Of a stretch of 64,000 nt of DNA, positions 15,890 through 20,809 are shown piece by piece. The stretch spans positions 62,001-126,000 of the IMG/VR virus record IMGVR_UViG_3300007760_000001, one strand, 5' to 3'. Source of the DNA: a virus. A program made the position numbers and the translations under genes. The notes under the pieces are model-generated. The model did no database searches. It was not told the origin of the DNA and was given only the letters and a program-made list of their open reading frames with translations. Every line of letters starts with the position of its first letter. Position 1 is the stretch's first letter.

Positions 15890-16470
15890 TGGGGAGAGCA
15901 AAAAAGAGGGCTGACCGAATTCGTGAAGAAGTGCCTCTGGATGCCGTTCTTGCTCGGTACGGCTACGATGTCATCGAGAAAAGCGACCGAGAGCAACAGT
16001 TCTCATGTGACCTTCATGGCGATGGATCAGACAATAAACCTTCGGCCCGATACTATCCCGACAGTTCGTCTTGGTATTGCTTCGCTTGCTCAAAGAGTCG
16101 GGATGCGATCTCGACAGTCATGTCTAAAGAAGGGAAGTCTTTCTCGGAAGCCTGTACCTCTTTAGAGAAAGACTACGGCCTCCCCGCCTTGCCTTGGGAA
16201 GAGGAAGATCGGCCACAACGGATCGACAGTGAGATCACTGTCTCCATGCCCCGCACCGCACAAGAGATCAGCGGGCACGTACTCAAAACCCTCAAAGCAT
16301 TTTCAATCGGCAAAGATATTCCTCTCAATTCTCTCCTTCAATTGTGGGAAGCCCACGACAAGTTGGTTTTCCTTCATCAAGAAGGGCATTTGACGGAGGA
16401 TCAAATCAAAGAAGGGATGGCTCGGATCGCTAAAACCGCCATGCGGGTAGCACGAGAGCAGACCCTATAA
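15889..16470 (+). CDS. CHC2 zinc-finger primase-like protein lacking Toprim
   Basis: A 193-aa protein with a DnaG-type CHC2 zinc-binding domain: FSCDLHGDGSDNKPSARYYP followed by SSWYCFACSKSRDAISTVM (about residues 37-85), giving Cys/His plus CxxC ligands and the usual primase beta-sheet pattern. The polymerase (Toprim) half of DnaG is absent; the remaining ~100 residues are helical. In phages the zinc domain recognises the priming site, so this could be the template-recognition subunit of a split primase, with catalysis supplied elsewhere. AAGGAG downstream of its stop serves the 14-codon ORF at 16480. Confidence 0.8.
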   Translation: MGRAKKRADRIREEVPLDAVLARYGYDVIEKSDREQQFSCDLHGDGSDNKPSARYYPDSSSWYCFACSKSRDAISTVMSKEGKSFSEACTSLEKDYGLPALPWEEEDRPQRIDSEITVSMPRTAQEISGHVLKTLKAFSIGKDIPLNSLLQLWEAHDKLVFLHQEGHLTEDQIKEGMARIAKTAMRVAREQTL

Positions 16471-16479
16471 GGAGCAACA

Positions 16480-16524
16480 ATGAAGACAGTTACCCCACTT
16501 TCAGACAATAAATGCGGCAACTAA
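16480..16524 (+). CDS. 14-codon leader-like ORF
   Basis: ATG at 16480 is preceded by AAGGAG at correct spacing and encodes MKTVTPLSDNKCGN, with its TAA directly abutting the ATG of the first array gene (TAAATG). The opening MKTVT resembles the MKV(I/V) opening of the array genes, so it may be a decayed extra copy or a translational leader that feeds ribosomes into the array. It is short and could be chance, but the ribosome site is the best in the vicinity and the first array gene has none of its own. Confidence 0.4.
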   Translation: MKTVTPLSDNKCGN

Positions 16525-17112
16525 ATGAAGGTTGTCCATCTGGCCCGAAAACCCTTCAAAGGGACCGTAGCCCTCAATGTCCTTACCCATGGGGCGGGAG
16601 GGTTGAATATCAACGCTTCTCGTATCCGAGACGGGTCTGAAACTAATGAGGCCCCCCCTGAGTACATCCCCAACTATGAAAACGAAGTGTTCGGTAGTGG
16701 GATGGGTGGTGGAGCTTGGGCAAATACAAGCGGGCGGTGGCCAGCCAACCTGATCTTTCAGCATCTTGAAGGCTGTGTTTGCAAAGGAACTAAAAAGGTA
16801 AAAGGGATCGCTGGTGGCTCTCATTCAGGGGTTGAGCACACTCATGCGGTTGGGGCAAAGCTCAAACGGCACGGGATTACTCGCCATAACGATTCTGACG
16901 GAAACGAAACCGTAGCCAATTGGGTCTGTGTAGAGGGTTGTCCAATACCTGTCTTAGACAACCAAAGTGGGATCGTGCCTACGGGATCGTGGAACCGACA
17001 AAAAGACGGGGCGCACCCTTTCGGAAATGCCGCTGGAAGCGAATACAATAACTGGAAGGTTGTAGATGAGCCTGAAGGTGGGGCCTCTCGCTTCTTTAAG
17101 GCGGTGAAATGA
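16525..17112 (+). CDS. methyltransferase TRD-like protein, array copy 1
   Basis: A 195-aa copy of the array family. Conserved blocks are present in order: MKVVHLARKPFKGTVALNVL at the start, GAGGLNINASRI, GRWPANLIFQH (about residues 72-82), GCVCKGTKKV, NWVCVEGCPIPVLDNQSG and GGASRFFKAVK at the end. In full-length beta-type N4/N6-adenine or cytosine DNA methyltransferases these blocks lie in the central insert between the DPPY-bearing N-terminal half and the FxGxG-bearing C-terminal half. No DPPY and no FxGxG are found here. Its middle (VGAKLKRH...GNETVANWVCVE) closely matches copy 2. Overlaps copy 2 by ATGA. Confidence 0.75.
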   Translation: MKVVHLARKPFKGTVALNVLTHGAGGLNINASRIRDGSETNEAPPEYIPNYENEVFGSGMGGGAWANTSGRWPANLIFQHLEGCVCKGTKKVKGIAGGSHSGVEHTHAVGAKLKRHGITRHNDSDGNETVANWVCVEGCPIPVLDNQSGIVPTGSWNRQKDGAHPFGNAAGSEYNNWKVVDEPEGGASRFFKAVK

Positions 17113-17783
17113 AAGTTATCACTCTTGCTCGCAAGCCTTTTAGTGGAACGGTTGCTCACAATATGCTTACGCATGGGTGTGGTGGACTCAACATAAACAA
17201 GTGTCGAGTAGGGGCTTCGGAGAGCGACGATTACGGACGCAGCGTAACGAATAGTGATGGCACCATAAACGCCCATGGGGGTTTCAGTGGGAAAGCCTTC
17301 AAAATCAATGAAAGAGATGAGGAATACGCCAGCAACTACGCCCATACTTCAGGTCGATGGCCCTCTAATCTGATCTTTCAACACTGTGAAGATTGTCGGT
17401 GTGAAGGAATCAAGAAAGTAAAAGGGATTGCCGGAGGCTCAGAGCGAGTCTCATCTCCCCGATGGCGGCCATGTCCCAACTTCCGGTCCCATTCAGGGGT
17501 GGCGCAAACACATGAGGTTGGCGCAAAGCTCAAACGCCACCGTATCGCTCGCCACAATGATCCCGAAGGCAACGAAACGGTTGCTGATTGGGTCTGTGTT
17601 GAGGATTGCCCCATCAAGACTTTAGACGAACAGAGCATCGCTGGCGGTATGCACAGTGCGGGGTCTTCTCGAAAGGCTTCACGTTCTGCTGGAAAGACAG
17701 GCATGTTTCCGATGGACGGGGACGGTCACCGTTTCGGAGATACTGGGGGTGCCTCAAGGTTCTTCAAACAGGTGAAGCCGTGA
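17109..17783 (+). CDS. methyltransferase TRD-like protein, array copy 2
   Basis: The longest copy, 224 aa. It opens MKVITLARKPFSGTVAHNML, continues GCGGLNINKCRVG, then GRWPSNLIFQH, DCRCEGIKKVKG, DWVCVEDCPIKTLDEQS and ends FGDTGGASRFFKQVKP. An extra Pro/Arg-rich insert (SPRWRPCPNFRSHSG) is found between the CRCEG block and the VGAKLKRH block shared with copy 1. The G of the usual LDxQSG block is missing (EQSIAGG). Translation is coupled on both sides (ATGA with copy 1, GTGA with copy 3). No catalytic methyltransferase motif is present. Confidence 0.75.
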   Translation: MKVITLARKPFSGTVAHNMLTHGCGGLNINKCRVGASESDDYGRSVTNSDGTINAHGGFSGKAFKINERDEEYASNYAHTSGRWPSNLIFQHCEDCRCEGIKKVKGIAGGSERVSSPRWRPCPNFRSHSGVAQTHEVGAKLKRHRIARHNDPEGNETVADWVCVEDCPIKTLDEQSIAGGMHSAGSSRKASRSAGKTGMFPMDGDGHRFGDTGGASRFFKQVKP

Positions 17784-18430
17784 AAGTTATTACTCTGGCT
17801 CGAAAGCCCCTTCAGGAAAGCACCATCACTTCCAATGTCCTGACACACGGAGCGGGGGGCCTAAACATCGGTGCATGTCGGCTTTCTACTTCAGATAGCC
17901 TCAACGGTGGGGCTTACGCTGTGAACCCAACCCATCGGGCGGGTCAGGATATGTGGACCCGTGATCGTAAAGGTGACACCAACTGTTTCAAACGGGGTGG
18001 GGCGGGCCATTACGAGCAACCTACGGGCCGCTGGCCAGCTAATCTGATCTTTCAACACTTCGCTGAATGTAGATGCGAGGGGGTCAAGAAGGTAAAAAGC
18101 CACCCGCACTTAGGGCAAAAGAATCCAGAACTCACCAAGCAGTACAAAGGCGGTGTTTTCGGGGGCGGCGGGATAACCCCCGCTGGAGGTTATGCAGATG
18201 TTGATGGCAATGAAACTATAGCAAATTGGGTTTGTGCGGCTGGTTGTCCAATACCTGCTTTAGACAACCAAAGCGGTGTCTCGATTTCTTCGGGAGGTCG
18301 AATCGGCAACGCTCAAGGGATTTATACTAATCAAGGTCGAACAGGGTGGGGTACGGGCCATGAGGCTGGCGATCCCGGTTTCGGAGATGAGGGCGGGGCA
18401 TCACGTTACTTCAAGGCAGTAAAGCCATGA
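17780..18430 (+). CDS. methyltransferase TRD-like protein, array copy 3 (GTG start)
   Basis: A 216-aa copy. The frame is open from 17606, but the GTG at 17780 is chosen: it aligns the protein (VKVITLARKPLQESTITSNVL) with the other copies and gives the same 4-nt overlap, here GTGA, with the stop of copy 2. Blocks: GAGGLNIGACRL, GRWPANLIFQH, ECRCEGVKKVK, NWVCAAGCPIPALDNQSGV, GFGDEGGASRYFKAVKP. The terminal RFF is RYF. The variable middle (TKQYKGGVFGGGGITPAGGY) is Gly-rich and differs from other copies. Confidence 0.75.
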   Translation: MKVITLARKPLQESTITSNVLTHGAGGLNIGACRLSTSDSLNGGAYAVNPTHRAGQDMWTRDRKGDTNCFKRGGAGHYEQPTGRWPANLIFQHFAECRCEGVKKVKSHPHLGQKNPELTKQYKGGVFGGGGITPAGGYADVDGNETIANWVCAAGCPIPALDNQSGVSISSGGRIGNAQGIYTNQGRTGWGTGHEAGDPGFGDEGGASRYFKAVKP

Positions 18431-19071
18431 AGACGATTACTCTTGCTCGAAAACCGTTTGATGGGACCGTAGCCCACAACATGCTTACGCATGGGTGTGG
18501 GGGTTTGAATATCAATACTTGTCGGATCACCTTAGAACCCAACAGTCGGTTGACCAAAGGCGGCTCATACTCAGGAAACCGTACAGGGAGTAACGCTTCC
18601 TCTATGTTCAACGGAGGAAACGGGAAGGTGGAATACACCCCACCCCCCGGAAGATGGCCCGCTAACTTAATCCTCCAACACCTTGAAGGGTGTAGGCGGG
18701 ATGGGGTTAAGAAAGTCAAACCTTCCAATGGGTCAGGAAGAGCGGGTGCGGGGGCATCTGGATTCCAAACTTCCTACGTGGGGGGAGATTCTAAGGCAAC
18801 AGGATTTACGGGCGGTTCTGTGGAAGAGGATGGCAAAGAAACCGTAGCCAATTGGATCTGTGAAGACGGCTGTCCCGTAAAAGCCTTGGATGAGCAAAGC
18901 GGGGTTTCTAAGTCTTCGGGAGGGCGTACCGCTAATATCTCCACCACCTCTACTATTTATGGAGGGGGCAAAGGATTAGGGCAAGACTTGACCGCTGATT
19001 CAGTGCGTGGAGATCCGGGTTTCGGAGACACGGGTGGGGCTTCCCGCTTCTACAAGCAGGTGGTCCGATGA
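18427..19071 (+). CDS. methyltransferase TRD-like protein, array copy 4
   Basis: A 214-aa copy beginning MKTITLARKPFDGTVAHNML and GCGGLNINTCRITL. It has GRWPANLILQH, GCRRDGVKKVK, NWICEDGCPVKALDEQSGV and ends GDTGGASRFYKQVVR. The second Cys of the CxC block seen in copies 1-3 and 5 is Arg (GCRRDG), so if a zinc site exists it is incomplete here. The end reads RFY rather than RFF. Variable regions are Ser/Gly-rich. ATGA overlaps on both sides. Confidence 0.75.
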   Translation: MKTITLARKPFDGTVAHNMLTHGCGGLNINTCRITLEPNSRLTKGGSYSGNRTGSNASSMFNGGNGKVEYTPPPGRWPANLILQHLEGCRRDGVKKVKPSNGSGRAGAGASGFQTSYVGGDSKATGFTGGSVEEDGKETVANWICEDGCPVKALDEQSGVSKSSGGRTANISTTSTIYGGGKGLGQDLTADSVRGDPGFGDTGGASRFYKQVVR

Positions 19072-19682
19072 AAGTAATCACACTGGCTCGGAAACCATTT
19101 GAAGGCACGGTCGCCAATAATGTTCTTACACGGGGTTGTGGTGGGATCAATATCGATGGTGCTCGCATCGCCGCCCCAAATGAAACGATTACGACCCACA
19201 CGAAATCTAACGAAGCCGCCAAAGGTAAAGGCATCTTTGGAGCTTATGGTGGGTTCAAGACTCACCAGACTCCGGGTCAAAAGCTCGGACGGTTCCCCTC
19301 GAACACCATCTTTCAGCATCGCCCTGAATGTGTCTGTTTAGGCGCACAGAGGGTCGCTGGCCGAAGCTCTTGTAAAACCTCAAGTCTTGGGCAGGGGCGT
19401 AATGTCCCCGTCACCAGTGGTATCTACGGAGCCAAAAACAGCTTTATTGGTGTGGCCCATGTGGATGCCGATGGCACAGAAATCATCAATGCGTGGGAAT
19501 GTGTAGATGGTTGTCCTGTGAAAGCGTTGGACGATCAAAGTGGTGTTCTCACCAGTGGGAAGATGGCCCAAGAGGTGAAGGGCAACCAGTTCAATGTCTA
19601 CGGTAAAATGTACGACCGCTATGTCGAAACCCATGGGGATTCAGGTGGAGCCTCCCGCTTCTTTAAGCAGGTGAAACCATGA
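19068..19682 (+). CDS. methyltransferase TRD-like protein, array copy 5
   Basis: A 204-aa copy. It starts MKVITLARKPFEGTVANNVL, then GCGGINIDGARIA, GRFPSNTIFQH (Phe for Trp in the GRWP block), ECVCLGAQRVAG, AWECVDGCPVKALDDQSGV and HGDSGGASRFFKQVKP. It is the most divergent copy in the middle blocks (for example GAQRVAG instead of GTKKVKG) yet keeps framework residues, suggesting long separate descent under selection. ATGA overlaps at both ends. Confidence 0.75.
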   Translation: MKVITLARKPFEGTVANNVLTRGCGGINIDGARIAAPNETITTHTKSNEAAKGKGIFGAYGGFKTHQTPGQKLGRFPSNTIFQHRPECVCLGAQRVAGRSSCKTSSLGQGRNVPVTSGIYGAKNSFIGVAHVDADGTEIINAWECVDGCPVKALDDQSGVLTSGKMAQEVKGNQFNVYGKMYDRYVETHGDSGGASRFFKQVKP

Positions 19683-20314
19683 AGGTGCTCACGTTGGCTC
19701 GCAAACCCTTCAAGGGGACCGTAGCCCACAATATGCTTACGCATGGTTGTGGTGGGATCAACATAAAGGCATCAAGAGTGGGTTCTGAACAGGTTTCGAC
19801 CCACAGCCGTGGATCAAATCAAGCATTCCCCAAACGGCCAACTGAAACCACTGTGGAGGAGTCGGGGCGTAAAGCCCGTCAAGACATATTGGATCACGCT
19901 CCCCGAACGGGAAGATGGCCCACCAACCTCATACTAAGTCATCTCGACGGGTGTAGAATCGAAGGCACTCGCAAGGTCAAATGCAGCAATCCCACAAGGG
20001 CTGACGGGACCATCCGAACAGGTGACAATGAGATATACGGGAAAAGAGACGACGTTCCCTTGTCGAACACCAACTACGCAGACGAGAGCGGTATGGAAGA
20101 GACTCCTAACTGGGTTTGTGTTGAAGGTTGCCCTGTAAAAGCCTTGGACGAACAGAGTGGGGTTTCGCAAAGCCCGTCTACATACACCCGTTCCGTCGCC
20201 TCTGGCAATTTAATGGTGTGGGGGGAAGGAGTGGGAGATAAGGCTGGAGTGGAGTCTCTTAACTATGGTGACAGCGGAGGGGCTTCCCGTTTTTTCAAAC
20301 AGGTGAAGCCGTGA
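19679..20314 (+). CDS. methyltransferase TRD-like protein, array copy 6
   Basis: A 211-aa copy starting MKVLTLARKPFKGTVAHNML and GCGGINIKASRVG, with GRWPTNLILSH, GCRIEGTRKVK, NWVCVEGCPVKALDEQSGV and YGDSGGASRFFKQVKP. Like copy 4 it lacks the second Cys of the CxC block (GCRIEG). Its stop overlaps the GTG start of the following, unrelated gene by four bases (GTGA), so the coupling continues beyond the array. Confidence 0.75.
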   Translation: MKVLTLARKPFKGTVAHNMLTHGCGGINIKASRVGSEQVSTHSRGSNQAFPKRPTETTVEESGRKARQDILDHAPRTGRWPTNLILSHLDGCRIEGTRKVKCSNPTRADGTIRTGDNEIYGKRDDVPLSNTNYADESGMEETPNWVCVEGCPVKALDEQSGVSQSPSTYTRSVASGNLMVWGEGVGDKAGVESLNYGDSGGASRFFKQVKP

Positions 20315-20748
20315 GGGGGTTGGTTAGGTATCAACTCAAAGACCCGACATGGGGGGAGTTCACAGTTTTTAGACCGATCCCAAAAGACGGGGATCTTTGG
20401 GGCTGTCTCACCTCCCTAAAAGGCACCGAATGGGAGAAAATGATCCCCGTTGTTTCGGGGGAAAACCTATCCCATGCCCTACACGGGTATATCGCCCCCC
20501 TGCTGAAAGAAATCGGGCCAGAGCCACGGTTGTTGGCGAAGCAGGTAGGCCAGAAACAAGGCCGCTGTGCGCTCTATAAAACCTGTGTGGCCGCCGAACC
20601 CAGTTGCCTTCCCGCTGGACCCCCACCTGATTGTTATGAAGCCCCTATGGAAGATTATGGAGCTTCTTTTGCCGCCACAACCGTTGTTTTGTGCTGGAAA
20701 ACAGGGGGTTGGGTGGTTGTCGTGGGGGAGGGTGAATTTTCGATTTGA
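20311..20748 (+). CDS. conserved phage hypothetical protein, 145 aa (GTG start)
   Basis: Begins at GTG in a 4-nt overlap with array copy 6. The protein has LSHALHGYIAPLLKEIGPEP, a Cys-containing middle (GRCALYKTCVAAEPSCLPAG, then DCYEAP) that could bind metal, and a beta-hairpin C-terminus (TTVVLCWKTGGWVVVVGEGEFSI). The overall pattern resembles uncharacterised phage proteins that sit near methyltransferase or polymerase genes. Its coupling to the array suggests a shared role, but the fold and function are unknown. Confidence 0.65.
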   Translation: MRGLVRYQLKDPTWGEFTVFRPIPKDGDLWGCLTSLKGTEWEKMIPVVSGENLSHALHGYIAPLLKEIGPEPRLLAKQVGQKQGRCALYKTCVAAEPSCLPAGPPPDCYEAPMEDYGASFAATTVVLCWKTGGWVVVVGEGEFSI

Positions 20749-20809
20749 GGGGGCCGTTTGCCTTCCATTTCAGTACAATTTGTAGAGAAAGCGAGGAGTA
20801 GAAGTAAAA

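Larger units (their letters stand above)
16525..20314 (+). repeat. six-gene tandem array of methyltransferase TRD-like modules
   Basis: Genes at 16525, 17109, 17780, 18427, 19068 and 19679 encode related proteins of 195, 224, 216, 214, 204 and 211 aa. Framework blocks (start, GLNI/GINI, GRWP, CP...LD, GGASRFF/GGASRYF end) are shared, while the segments between them differ strongly in sequence and length. All five internal junctions and the exit junction are 4-nt overlaps. DNA is most alike at the 5' ends of copies (for example 17148-, 18465- and 19717-) and at their 3' ends. Confidence 0.8.

Noticed and set aside
17606-17779. N-terminal extension of array copy 3 (58 extra residues)
   Set aside because: The extension would run in another frame through the end of copy 2; the GTG at 17780 matches the start and the 4-nt overlap seen at all other copies.
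16525-20314. CRISPR-like or DNA repeat array
   Set aside because: The periodicity of about 640 bases is due to coding copies with divergent DNA; there are no short direct repeats with unique spacers.
16525-20314. A single broken full-length methyltransferase gene
   Set aside because: Each copy has its own start, framework and stop, and no catalytic-domain fragments occur between or beside the copies.
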